The notes under the pieces: generated by a model
What the model saw: only the letters and a program-made list of their open reading frames with translations
Databases searched by the model: none
What the model was told of the DNA's origin: nothing
DNA from: an uncultured Tateyamaria sp.
Lineage (GTDB): Bacteria; Pseudomonadota; Alphaproteobacteria; Rhodobacterales; Rhodobacteraceae
Direction: 5' to 3'
NCBI RefSeq assembly: GCF_947504105.1
Contig: NZ_CANNGP010000016.1
Location: 19,557 to 83,556, forward strand
Length of the DNA stretch: 64,000 nt
Shown here: positions 52,666 to 61,072 of the stretch, piece after piece
Position numbering within the stretch: the stretch's first letter is position 1
Layout: the number at the start of each line of letters is the position of its first letter
Position numbers and translations under genes: made by a program

Positions 52666-53946
52666 TCAACGCCCAATCCATGTGTCTAGCTTGTCGCGCA
52701 ATTCCATCGCCGGGGTCGCATATGGGACAAGGCGGCGCACGATAGGTTGCAATGGAAATCGCTCAATCGGCGATATCGGGAAAGGTAATTCGCTCTCGGG
52801 GGCACCCAAAATCCGCTTCACCAGCGCTCGGGCCATGACCGAGGTCATCAAAATGCCCCGACCACTGTATCCCAACCCCGCGAATATGCCACTTTCGGGC
52901 TCGTACAGCCTTGGCATCATATCGCGGGTCACGGCGATCCTGCCCGACCAGGTAAATGAAGCTGACGCATCTTTTAAGACCGGAAAGGTGGTACCAAGCC
53001 CACGTCTGAGCCGTCCCAGTCCGCCCAACGCGGCCACATCATCCACGCTGCCGACACATCCGAAAACGAGCCTGAAATCCCTGTCATAGCGCGCATAGTA
53101 AATCGCGCGGCGCGTGTCCGCTATCGTCACATTGCCAGGAAGAACCTGGCTGCGGGTGGCCGCATCCAGAGGTTGGGTGGCAAGAATAGTTGTAACCATC
53201 GGTACAATAGTCTCACGCAACCCTGGCCAAAGACCATCCGAGTAGGCATTTGTGGCGAATACAACTCTCTTGGTTACGACAGAGCCCTGTGGCGTGGCGA
53301 CCGTCCATTGTGATCCATTTTTTTGGATTCCCACCGCAGATGTGTCTTCGAAGATCGACACACCAAGGCGCTCCGCGGCTTCCGCAAATCCCCGCGTCAA
53401 GGACAACGGATGAACATGTCCGCCGTTTGGATGAAACAGAGACATCGCATAATCGGGCGATCCCGACCGCTTTTGCGTGGCAAGACGATCCAAAAGGCAA
53501 ATCTTTGCGCCAACTGAATTCCACGCATCACCAAGGTGTTCCAGGTTGGAAGCGGACGCATTGCAATGCGCGGCCTGAACCCACCCGTTCTGTACAAAAT
53601 CACAAGACACGCCATAGCGGTTAACATCCGCCATAAGGTCATCCGTGGCTGACAGGGTAAGTGCCACAAGCATTTCCGCTGTCTTTTCACCAAGCCGTTG
53701 ACACAGCTGGTCCGGTGTCGCGCGCCACATTGGATTGCACTGTCCACCGCTGCGCCCTGATGCGCCGTATCCAACTGCTTTACCTTCCAGCACAGCCACC
53801 GACATGCCCGCATCGGCAAGCCCAAGCGCCGTTCTCAAACCTGTAAGTCCTGCACCAATAACGACCGCATCAGCAGCGATTTTCTGTGCCAAGGCGGGCC
53901 TCGACACTCTTGGGCTCGCTGTCGCGGCCCACAGAGAGCCGGGCAT
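52666..53946 (-). CDS. FAD-dependent amine/amino-acid oxidoreductase (PuuB/DadA-like)
   Basis: The 426-aa DAO-family protein has LWAATASPRVSRPALAQ followed by ADAVVIGAGLTGLRTALGLA, the pattern of gamma-glutamylputrescine oxidoreductases. It continues VGYGASGRSGGQCNPMW and ends with GLGYSGRGILMTSVMARALV. ATG 53946 aligns with family N-termini; the frame to 54066 adds 40 unlikely residues. The gap to the next FAD gene is 45 bp, so the two are probably co-transcribed in catabolism of an amine. Confidence 0.87.
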   Translation of the reverse strand: MPGSLWAATASPRVSRPALAQKIAADAVVIGAGLTGLRTALGLADAGMSVAVLEGKAVGYGASGRSGGQCNPMWRATPDQLCQRLGEKTAEMLVALTLSATDDLMADVNRYGVSCDFVQNGWVQAAHCNASASNLEHLGDAWNSVGAKICLLDRLATQKRSGSPDYAMSLFHPNGGHVHPLSLTRGFAEAAERLGVSIFEDTSAVGIQKNGSQWTVATPQGSVVTKRVVFATNAYSDGLWPGLRETIVPMVTTILATQPLDAATRSQVLPGNVTIADTRRAIYYARYDRDFRLVFGCVGSVDDVAALGGLGRLRRGLGTTFPVLKDASASFTWSGRIAVTRDMMPRLYEPESGIFAGLGYSGRGILMTSVMARALVKRILGAPESELPFPISPIERFPLQPIVRRLVPYATPAMELRDKLDTWIGR

Positions 53947-54573
53947 GTGACTTTGCGAAGATGCAGGATACAACCGGACGACTCCATTTTTTTGTATATC
54001 AAAACTATTATTTTTTATTACCAAATTTTCGAGCCAATTTCTATACTTTTTACCTAGCCGGCGCATGGCAGGCGCGCACAGTTAACCGATGCAACGAGTG
54101 TCCGGCGGACCCTGGGCCCTGTCGCCTTGAGCGTTGAAGTATTTGCCCTGCATGCTGCGATTGCGCGTAAAGTTTCTACTGCAACACTGACAGTTGCTGA
54201 AAGGCAGTGCGCGACGGTTTGCCTCGCCGATAGCGTCGGTCTTTGCTTTGAACGCGCACCATCCAGCGTCAGGCCTCAGGAAGATCGATCACGTGGTACC
54301 ATCCGATACGGTCACGGTGCCCACCCTGAACGCAGGGTTCGACCTTTTTTGTAAGCCTAGGTCGTACGGCGCAGCGAAAATGACATGTACTTTGCTTTGC
54401 AACGGATAGAAAAAAGGCAGGTCGTCATGAGCTACCGACAGAAGCGGACGTTCGACGGTGGACTTGCGCGCACCTACCAATTCCTAGCTGACCGCAAACC
54501 GATCAACAGACGGAGACAGGAACGGATTTACACCTAAACGGTCCGAGTCATGACCAACACTTGCTACGAAACT
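53947..54573. other. Gene-free 627-bp region
   Basis: Short open frames here (for example 54127-54354) have no recognisable motifs, ribosome sites or family likeness. The stretch is lower in GC near 53990-54050. I see no RNA gene, repeat or insertion element. It probably holds the promoter of the FAD oxidoreductase pair and otherwise non-coding or decayed DNA. Confidence 0.5.
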
Positions 54574-55023
54574 CTAGGCTACGTCGTCATTCAGTCGCGA
54601 CAGCAAATGGCCAATCGGGTGGTTCTCATTTGTCAGGTCTTTGAGTGTGAGCTGGCAAAGAGAGTCAAAAAAAGCTGTCTGCGCGACCTTCAAGGCTGTG
54701 GTCAGCGGGCACAGCGGTGAGAAGATGCAGGATCCGCCATCCGCCCTCATGCATTCAACAAGCTCGCTTTGGCTTTCGAGGTCTCGCAAGACGCTGCCGA
54801 CGTTTATCTCTTTGGTGTCTTTAGCAAGCTTCAATCCCCCCGCCCTTCCCCGCATTGAAACGACATACCCTTCCCGAACGAGCCACTGGGTGACTTTTGC
54901 AAGGTGATTGTATTTCGCTCCGTGGATATTCGCGATCTGACGTGTCGTCAGTATATGCTTGTCGGCCACCGCGAGGTGCATAAGTATGCGGACCGCATAG
55001 TCAGAGAACTTTGAAAGCTGCAT
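54574..55023 (-). CDS. nsrR: Rrf2-family, NsrR-type nitric-oxide-responsive repressor
   Basis: The 149-aa protein has the Rrf2 winged helix (KFSDYAVRILMHLAVADKHI, TTRQIANIHGAKYNHLAKVT) and three cysteines at 91, 99 and 105 (VECMRADGGSCIFSPLC), matching the [Fe-S] ligand set of NsrR rather than IscR. Such clusters are destroyed by NO, releasing repression. It lies next to a truncated haemoglobin and upstream of the cbb3 operon, both sensible NO-response targets. An AAATGCATAATAT element (55056-55068) upstream resembles an NsrR half-site. Confidence 0.85.
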   Translation of the reverse strand: MQLSKFSDYAVRILMHLAVADKHILTTRQIANIHGAKYNHLAKVTQWLVREGYVVSMRGRAGGLKLAKDTKEINVGSVLRDLESQSELVECMRADGGSCIFSPLCPLTTALKVAQTAFFDSLCQLTLKDLTNENHPIGHLLSRLNDDVA

Positions 55024-55165
55024 ATCTGACTCGTATCGTGTTTTACTGGTAGTTCAAATGCATAATATGGGGATCATCGACAGAGTTCCCTCTGAAAGCC
55101 GCCACCGGATAGGCCGGGTGATCAATCTAGTCGGAACTCTTGCTGCTTGAGATCAAGTTCGTGCA

Positions 55166-55564
55166 TCAGAACTTGGGCGGATCACCGGGCGTCTTCTGAA
55201 ACTCCGTCAAACCAAAGGAAAGACCACGACCAATCCTGTGCACCAAAGCAGACCATTGCTCACGCTGGGGGGAGCTGATGTGTGTCTTTAGCACTTCATC
55301 AAACAGTACGAGCCACCCCTCGAAATGTGCAGGTCGGACATTTCCCGCATCCATATGCGCACGCATCGGATTGCCTGAATAGGATCGTTCAAACAGCAAG
55401 GCATTGGCCCAGAACCGGGTGATTTTTTCTTCATGCTCTGGCCAATTTTCGACGCGCTCAGCAAATACCGGACCCAGTGTCGCGTCATCCCTGACGCGCT
55501 GGTAAAATTCCGCCACCACTTCGGCGATGGCCTGTCGATCAACATCAATTCGGGGCGGCATCAT
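55166..55564 (-). CDS. Group III truncated haemoglobin
   Basis: The 132-aa 2-over-2 globin resembles group III members: IAEVVAEFYQRVRDDATLGP, ENWPEHEEKITRFWANALLF and the proximal-His region GNVRPAHFEGWLVLFDEVLK (His80). It is predicted to bind O2 or NO and probably protects respiration from NO. GGAGAG precedes ATG 55564. It lies upstream of nsrR on the same strand, so nsrR may be co-transcribed from its promoter. Confidence 0.9.
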   Translation of the reverse strand: MMPPRIDVDRQAIAEVVAEFYQRVRDDATLGPVFAERVENWPEHEEKITRFWANALLFERSYSGNPMRAHMDAGNVRPAHFEGWLVLFDEVLKTHISSPQREQWSALVHRIGRGLSFGLTEFQKTPGDPPKF

Positions 55565-56012
55565 TTGATAAACTCTCCGATTTTGCTCGGGCAGGATAAG
55601 GCGGTTTTACGCCATACGAAAAAATAGTCATTAGTATATTTTTACTTTGGACTACCCTGATAGACATAAAGAGTTTGCATTGTCATCAACCGAACCCGGG
55701 GACACGGTGTCCAGCGCCGACAATATTCACACCGCAAAGGATAGTCATAAAATACGCATTGTAAATACCATTTTAAAAATGTACGTGTGCACACATTGAT
55801 TTTTTTGCTTAGACCGGCCAGAAATCGAAGGGAAAAAGCACTGGACGAGGGCACCAAACCACGAATTAGCACTTGCGACATGCTCTTGCGGACATATGCA
55901 AATGGATGCGGGCGAACCGGGGTGAATGCGTTTTTCAACACCTCCCCCTATCGCAGCTTTGGGCAGGCACAATGACAGGTGACGCTTATCGATCGGCAAC
56001 AAGGAACTTCAC
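55565..56012. other. 448-bp divergent regulatory region between globin and cbb3 operons
   Basis: No gene is seen. TGCATTGTCATCAA (55677-55690) has a perfect right half (ATCAA) and a partial left half of an FNR/FixK/Dnr box (TTGAT-N4-ATCAA), a plausible oxygen- or NO-dependent site for either operon. The region is AT-rich around 55610-55660 and 55740-55810, with many possible -10 sequences. Confidence 0.4.
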
Positions 56013-56459
56013 ATGCTGATTACAGCGCGAATGATAGTTGTAATGTCCCTGCTCATCTGGGCAGGAGCATCGATTTCAGCCAATATGATTGCCGCCCCCG
56101 CAAAATTTCAGGTAGCCGATTTGACGCGAGCGGTCGCCCTGCAAGTCGGGCGCGTGCAGTTCTTGTGGGTCGGGTATCTGGAAATGTTCCTCGCTGCATT
56201 GGCTGCACTTGCGTTCGCAACCGAAACGCCCCGTGTGCAAGCTCTTGTGCTGGCTGCCCTGTCAGTCTTTACAATTCAACACTTCGTCGTCCTGCCCCGA
56301 TTGTCTATACTGACTGATCAAGTGATTGCAGGCACTGCCCTGGGTGGCTCAAAGTTGCATCTGATCTTTATCGCATTGGAATGCACAAAATTGTTTGCCT
56401 TGCTGCTGGCCGCGGCGATGGCGTTACTCTCCCCTACACTTCAAACAGGACGGATCTGA
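56013..56459 (+). CDS. Four-helix membrane protein (DUF4149-like)
   Basis: The 148-aa protein has four predicted membrane helices (starting at MIVVMSLLIWAGASISANMI) and loops like DUF4149 proteins (APAKFQVADLTRAVALQVG). AAGGAAC precedes ATG 56013. It is the first gene of the cbb3 operon, 1 bp from the DUF2189 gene. Function unknown; position suggests an accessory role in respiration or NO handling. Confidence 0.7.
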   Translation: MLITARMIVVMSLLIWAGASISANMIAAPAKFQVADLTRAVALQVGRVQFLWVGYLEMFLAALAALAFATETPRVQALVLAALSVFTIQHFVVLPRLSILTDQVIAGTALGGSKLHLIFIALECTKLFALLLAAAMALLSPTLQTGRI

Positions 56460-56460
56460 T

Positions 56461-57228
56461 ATGGATGTTGCAGCAGACGCCGCGCCCCGGTGGAAAGCGC
56501 GCCGGGTTGAGGAGCCAATCATTGTGGTGATCAAGCGCTGGTTGCGATTGGCCCTATCGGATCTGAAACGGCACCCGGGTGCGGCGGGGTGTTATGGCAT
56601 CGCCCTGTGCGTTGCCGGATGGGTGACCCTGTCGTTGCTGTGGTACTTCAACCTCGAATGGGCGGTGCTGCCTATTCTGGCGGGCGGCATGCTGGTCGGC
56701 CCACTGGCCACAGTCGGCCTGTATAGTATCAGTAGGCGCGGGCAGGACGACGGGATGACCGACGTTGCCTCTCCCGACCAGATCATCTTGATCGGCATCA
56801 TCCTGATGGTTTTTGCTTTGGCGTGGATCCGCGCCGCAACACTCATCTTTGCGATTTTCTTCGGCCTTCTGCCCTTCGCGGGGTTTGTCGAGACGATGAC
56901 GACACTGCTGTCGACCCCGCAAGGGATTGCAACGATTGTAGTTGGCGGCGTCTTTGGCGGACTGTTTGCGGCGCTCGGCTTTGCGATCTCAGTCTTCTCA
57001 ATTCCAATGTTGGTGGATCGCAAGATCGACTGTTTCTCTGCGATGGGCCTTAGCTTCAATGCGACCACACATAATTTCCGCCTGATGATCAGCTGGGCCG
57101 TTGTTGTCTGCGCAGGCATCCTGATCGGTCTGCTTACTGGGCTTGTTGGCCTCATCATCATTTTCCCACTGCTCGGGTTTGCAACATGGCACGCCTATTG
57201 CGACCTCTTCAAAGGAGAACGCACATGA
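56461..57228 (+). CDS. DUF2189 integral membrane protein
   Basis: The 255-aa protein begins with a cytoplasmic segment (RRVEEPIIVVIKRWLRLALS DL) and has six predicted membrane helices. It matches the DUF2189 family seen next to cytochrome oxidase genes in alphaproteobacteria. Its stop overlaps the DUF1971 gene by 4 nt. No biochemical function is known to me. Confidence 0.82.
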   Translation: MDVAADAAPRWKARRVEEPIIVVIKRWLRLALSDLKRHPGAAGCYGIALCVAGWVTLSLLWYFNLEWAVLPILAGGMLVGPLATVGLYSISRRGQDDGMTDVASPDQIILIGIILMVFALAWIRAATLIFAIFFGLLPFAGFVETMTTLLSTPQGIATIVVGGVFGGLFAALGFAISVFSIPMLVDRKIDCFSAMGLSFNATTHNFRLMISWAVVVCAGILIGLLTGLVGLIIIFPLLGFATWHAYCDLFKGERT

Positions 57229-57545
57229 CACCGTCCCTGCCACGAGGTGCAAAAAAGTACTCGCAAACCAAAACCTTTGACGAGACAACAATCCCACAAC
57301 CGCTCTTGAGCAATCACAGTACCAAGCCCAACTCCTGGGGGTTGATCGTGATTAAAAACGGCCAACTGATTTACACGCGGATCAATCAGGAAGCACGGAT
57401 TTTGAACAGCGAAACCCCTGGCGTGATCCTGCCCGGAGAACTGCACAAGATTGCACCGGATGGACCAGTTACCTTCCACATCGAGTTCTACCATGACGCT
57501 GACGCACAAGTCGCGGATCGCGACAGCGACGAGGTGGCGCTATGA
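57225..57545 (+). CDS. DUF1971 small cupin-like protein
   Basis: The 106-aa protein resembles DUF1971 (TehB-associated, cupin-like beta barrel): KYSQTKTFDETTIPQPLLSN, KPNSWGLIVIKNGQLIYTRI and GVILPGELHKIAPDGPVTFH. ATG 57225 overlaps the DUF2189 stop, and its own stop overlaps the ccoN start (ATGA). In other bacteria this family lies near NO-regulated genes. Role unproven. Confidence 0.82.
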   Translation: MTPSLPRGAKKYSQTKTFDETTIPQPLLSNHSTKPNSWGLIVIKNGQLIYTRINQEARILNSETPGVILPGELHKIAPDGPVTFHIEFYHDADAQVADRDSDEVAL

Positions 57546-59164
57546 CAACCTTTGAACGTATCGAGATCAGCGTCATCTTCGTCGTCACTTTCGCGGTTTT
57601 TATTCTCGGCGTGGCAATCTTGGGTTTTGGACGTGAGATTGGTTACGTGTTTCACGGGTGGCTGATCGCAATTGTAGCTGGCTGGGGGTTGATGAACTTG
57701 ATCAACCGCATGAACGACAAACAGCCCGATATTCCCCATGAATACGCAGATACCGTGATCAAGTGGGGTGTTTGGGCTACGTTCATCTGGGGCGTGATCG
57801 GGTTCACCATTGGCGACCTGCTCGCATGGCAACTGGCAATCCCGTCATGGAACGGGGATATGTCGTGGTCCAATTTTGGGCGGGTCCGCCCTATGCACAC
57901 AACCGCCGTGATCTTTGGTTTCGGTGGGAACGCTTTGATGGCGACGTCTTTTTATGTTGTCCAACGCACCTCACGCGCACGGCTGGCGAGCGAAGTCTCT
58001 CCTTGGTTTGTGTTCTTCGGCTACAACCTGTTCGTTCTTTTGGCCGTCACCGGCTACCCGATGGGCATCACTCAATCCAAGGAATATGCTGAGCCGGAAT
58101 GGTACGCCGATTTGGTGCTGACTTTCGCTTGGGTGGGCTATCTGTGGCTTTACATGCGCACGCTGGCCAATCGGGCAGAGCCGCATATCTACGTCGCAAA
58201 CTGGTACTACATGGGCTTCATCGTGGTGATCGCGATGCTGCATGTGGTCAACAACCTCTCCATGCCCATCAGCATCGCTTATCCAAAGAGCTACTCGTTG
58301 TTTGCGGGGGTTCAAGATGCGATGACGCAGTGGTGGTATGGCCACAACGCTGTGGGCTTCCTGCTGACGGCGGGCTTCCTTGGCATGATGTACTACTTTC
58401 TGCCCAAGGCGGTGAACCGTCCGATCTATTCCTACCGGCTGTCCATCATTGGCTTCTGGGGGATCACGTTCCTGTATCTCTGGGCCGGGTCGCACCACCT
58501 GCATTACACCGCCCTGCCCGATTGGGTGCAGTATCTGGGCATGACCATGTCGGTCATACTGCTGGTGCCCAGCTGGGGGTCGGTCTTCAACGGTATCCTC
58601 ACCATCAACGGCGCGTGGGACAAGGTTCGCACCGATCCTGCCGTGCGCTTCATGATGGTTGCCATGCTCTTCTACGGGCTTGCCACCTTCGAGGGATCAT
58701 TCCTGGCTATTCGCCCTGTGAACACGCTCAGCCACTACACAGACTGGACTGTGGGCCACGTGCACGCAGGCGCGCTTGGATGGGTTGCCTTCATCAGCTT
58801 CGGCGCGATGTACAAAATGGTACCATGGATCTGGAAACGCGAAGGTACCTATTCGCTCAGGCTGGAAGCGTGGCATTTCTGGCTCGCGCTGTCTGGCACG
58901 CTGATCTACGTCGGCGCCATGTGGAACAGCGGTATCACCCAGGCGCTGATGTGGCAGACCTATGATGCTGACGGGAACTTTGTTTACGCCTTCATCGACA
59001 CGGTGGATGCGATGCGGCCCTACTATTTTGCACGTGCCATCGGTGGCCTGTTGTACCTGATCGGCGCGTGCCTTGGGGCTTACAACATCTACATGACCGT
59101 CAAAGGGCCCGCCATGGCACCGGCCCCCGACAAGCACCGTCCAATCATGCAACCGGGGGAATAG
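57542..59164 (+). CDS. ccoN: cbb3-type cytochrome c oxidase subunit I
   Basis: The 540-aa catalytic subunit of the high-affinity, proton-pumping oxidase has about 12 membrane helices. Haem/copper ligand regions are present: RVRPMHTTAVIFGFGGN (low-spin haem His), WWYGHNAVGFLLTAGFLG and WAGSHHLHYTALPDW (CuB His), and WTVGHVHAGALGW (haem b/b3 His). It allows respiration at low oxygen. Translation is coupled to the DUF1971 gene. Confidence 0.96.
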   Translation: MTTFERIEISVIFVVTFAVFILGVAILGFGREIGYVFHGWLIAIVAGWGLMNLINRMNDKQPDIPHEYADTVIKWGVWATFIWGVIGFTIGDLLAWQLAIPSWNGDMSWSNFGRVRPMHTTAVIFGFGGNALMATSFYVVQRTSRARLASEVSPWFVFFGYNLFVLLAVTGYPMGITQSKEYAEPEWYADLVLTFAWVGYLWLYMRTLANRAEPHIYVANWYYMGFIVVIAMLHVVNNLSMPISIAYPKSYSLFAGVQDAMTQWWYGHNAVGFLLTAGFLGMMYYFLPKAVNRPIYSYRLSIIGFWGITFLYLWAGSHHLHYTALPDWVQYLGMTMSVILLVPSWGSVFNGILTINGAWDKVRTDPAVRFMMVAMLFYGLATFEGSFLAIRPVNTLSHYTDWTVGHVHAGALGWVAFISFGAMYKMVPWIWKREGTYSLRLEAWHFWLALSGTLIYVGAMWNSGITQALMWQTYDADGNFVYAFIDTVDAMRPYYFARAIGGLLYLIGACLGAYNIYMTVKGPAMAPAPDKHRPIMQPGE

Positions 59165-59168
59165 AGCA

Positions 59169-59900
59169 ATGAGCACAAGACATCAAAAGCTCGAGCGCAA
59201 TGGCGTAGGATTTGCCTTGATGATCCTTTTCGTTGCCTCCCTGGGCGGACTGTTTGAGATCGCCCCTCTGTTCACCATTGAAAACACAGTGGAAAAGGTC
59301 GACGGGATGCGCCCTTATACGCCGTTGGAAACCGCCGGGCGCGACATTTATGTGCGCGAAGGGTGCTATGCCTGCCATAGCCAGATGATCCGCACCCTGC
59401 GGTCCGATGTGGACCGCTACGGGCATTACAGCTTGGCCGCGGAATCGATGTACGACCACCCGCACCAGTGGGGCTCCAAACGGACCGGGCCGGACCTGTC
59501 GCGTGTGGGTCAGAAATACTCCGATACATGGCATGTCGCGCATTTGGCCAATCCTCGCGAATTCGTCGAAGGCTCCGTCATGCCCGGTTATTCGTTCCTG
59601 TTGGACAGGAACCTTGAAACCAGCAGCCTGCAAGGGTCGTTGATCGCGCTGCGCCGTGTCGGCGTGCCCTATACGGACGCACAGATCGAAAACGCGAGCC
59701 AAGATGCACTTTGGCAGGCGGATGCAGACGCCAATTTCGAGGGTGAACTTCAAGACAGTTACGGAGAGAACGTCCAAGTGCGCGACTTTGACGGCCAACC
59801 TTCAAGGCTCACTGAGATGGACGCGCTTGTCGCCTATCTGCAGGTGCTGGGCACATTGGTCGATTTCGACAGCTTTGATGCGGAGGCGAACAACAGATGA
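59169..59900 (+). CDS. ccoO: cbb3-type cytochrome c oxidase subunit II (monohaem)
   Basis: The 243-aa membrane-anchored c-type cytochrome has one N-terminal helix (VGFALMILFVASLGGLFEIA), the haem c site EGCYACHSQMIRTL and the family's RTGPDLSRVGQKYSDTWHVA, with an axial Met in EGSVMPGYSFL. It follows ccoN by 4 bp and overlaps ccoQ by 4 nt. Confidence 0.96.
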   Translation: MSTRHQKLERNGVGFALMILFVASLGGLFEIAPLFTIENTVEKVDGMRPYTPLETAGRDIYVREGCYACHSQMIRTLRSDVDRYGHYSLAAESMYDHPHQWGSKRTGPDLSRVGQKYSDTWHVAHLANPREFVEGSVMPGYSFLLDRNLETSSLQGSLIALRRVGVPYTDAQIENASQDALWQADADANFEGELQDSYGENVQVRDFDGQPSRLTEMDALVAYLQVLGTLVDFDSFDAEANNR

Positions 59901-60058
59901 CCCACGACACTGTGCTTGTATTCTCCAAAACATGGGGCGCGGTTTACCTGCTTGTCGTGTTCTTGCTGGCCGCTCTCTGGATCTACTGGCCATCACACAA
60001 GAAAACCTACGACAAAGCCGCACAATCGCCTCTTACAGATGAAGAGATCAAACGATGA
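59897..60058 (+). CDS. ccoQ: cbb3 oxidase subunit IV, CcoQ
   Basis: A 53-aa protein, MTHDTVLVFSKTWGAVYLLV and onward, with one membrane helix and a charged C-terminus (HKKTYDKAAQSPLTDEEIKR). It overlaps ccoO by 4 nt and ccoP by 4 nt. Size and place match CcoQ, which stabilises the complex. Confidence 0.92.
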   Translation: MTHDTVLVFSKTWGAVYLLVVFLLAALWIYWPSHKKTYDKAAQSPLTDEEIKR

Positions 60059-60921
60059 AACCTGAACTGGACGAACCAAGTGGCCAACACACGACTGGCC
60101 ACGAATGGGACGGGCTGAAAGAACTGAACACGCCCGTGCCACTGGTCTTTCGCATCTCACTATGGCTGACCATCGCAGTTTCCGTGATCACCTGGGTGCT
60201 CTACCCGTCATGGCCGGGCATCACCGGGTACGTCAAAGGCGTCACCGGCTATTCCTCGCGCGACCGGATCGCCGAAGCCGTTGCAGATCGCCAGATACTA
60301 CGCCTTGAACAGATGCCCGAATTTGCATCCCTCGACGTGACCGAACTGGCCAATGACCCTACGCTTGAGGCGAAATACAGCGATGCCATTGCCGTGCTTT
60401 ACCGCGACAACTGCTCTGCCTGCCACGGTCGTGACTTGAAAGGTCAGACCAATTTCCCGAACCTGACCGACGACCATTGGCTTTGGTCAGGCACGCCCGA
60501 GGAGATCGAATATACGCTGCAATACGGGATCAACCACACCAGCGATGACACGCGGTGGGCGGAAATGCCTGCCTTTGGCGATGGTATGTTGGAACGCCCC
60601 GACATTGCGGCGGTCGTGGAATATGTACTGAAAATCTCTGGCTCAGAGCATGACACAGAGTTGGCAAACGCCGGAGCAGTCGTATTTGAAGAGAATTGCG
60701 CAAGCTGCCACGAGGCAGGCGGCATCGGCGGAATGGAAATTGGCGCACCCAGCCTTGTCGATGACGCTTGGATTTACGGCGGCACGCGGGACGTGCTGAC
60801 CGAAACGCTGAAACACGGTCGTCAAGGCGTGATGCCTGGCTGGTCTGGCCGTCTGACCGAGGAAGAGATCAAAAAGCTGACGCTTTACGTCCTTTGGGCT
60901 GGTGAAGATGGACAGGACTGA
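60055..60921 (+). CDS. ccoP: cbb3-type cytochrome c oxidase subunit III (dihaem)
   Basis: The 288-aa dihaem cytochrome c has an N-terminal helix (LVFRISLWLTIAVSVITWVL), the CcoP lead sequence GHEWDGLKELNTPVP and haem c sites DNCSACHGRDLKG and ENCASCHEAGG. Met ligands are in RWAEMPAFG and GRQGVMPGW. It delivers electrons to CcoO/CcoN. Confidence 0.96.
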   Translation: MKPELDEPSGQHTTGHEWDGLKELNTPVPLVFRISLWLTIAVSVITWVLYPSWPGITGYVKGVTGYSSRDRIAEAVADRQILRLEQMPEFASLDVTELANDPTLEAKYSDAIAVLYRDNCSACHGRDLKGQTNFPNLTDDHWLWSGTPEEIEYTLQYGINHTSDDTRWAEMPAFGDGMLERPDIAAVVEYVLKISGSEHDTELANAGAVVFEENCASCHEAGGIGGMEIGAPSLVDDAWIYGGTRDVLTETLKHGRQGVMPGWSGRLTEEEIKKLTLYVLWAGEDGQD

Positions 60922-61072
60922 GAAAGAGCCACAATTCCGCAACAAGATGTTCGCCATGATAGGGCTGCTTTTGCTTGGCTATGTCGGAATAAAATCGTGG
61001 CACGTCTACATCTCGATTGACGCCTACCAGGGGCAAGTGCTGGAGGACAGCACCGAAGGGGCCGCAAAATGA
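60908..61072 (+). CDS. 54-aa single-helix membrane protein in place of CcoG/CcoH
   Basis: ATG 60908 (MDRTEKEPQFRNKMFAMIGL) to TGA 61070-61072. There is one membrane helix (MFAMIGLLLLGYVGIKSWHV) and an acidic C-terminus (QGQVLEDSTEGAAK). It overlaps ccoP by 14 nt and the ccoI start by 4 nt, so it is real by gene packing. In most clusters ccoG and ccoH lie here; CcoH is about 150 residues. This protein is far shorter and shows no FixH motif I know, so it may be a minimal CcoH-like subunit or something new. Confidence 0.75.
   Translation: MDRTEKEPQFRNKMFAMIGLLLLGYVGIKSWHVYISIDAYQGQVLEDSTEGAAK

Noticed and set aside
54127..54409. Small plus-strand ORFs in the gap before nsrR
   Set aside because: No ribosome site, motif or family likeness; two overlapping frames are equally open.
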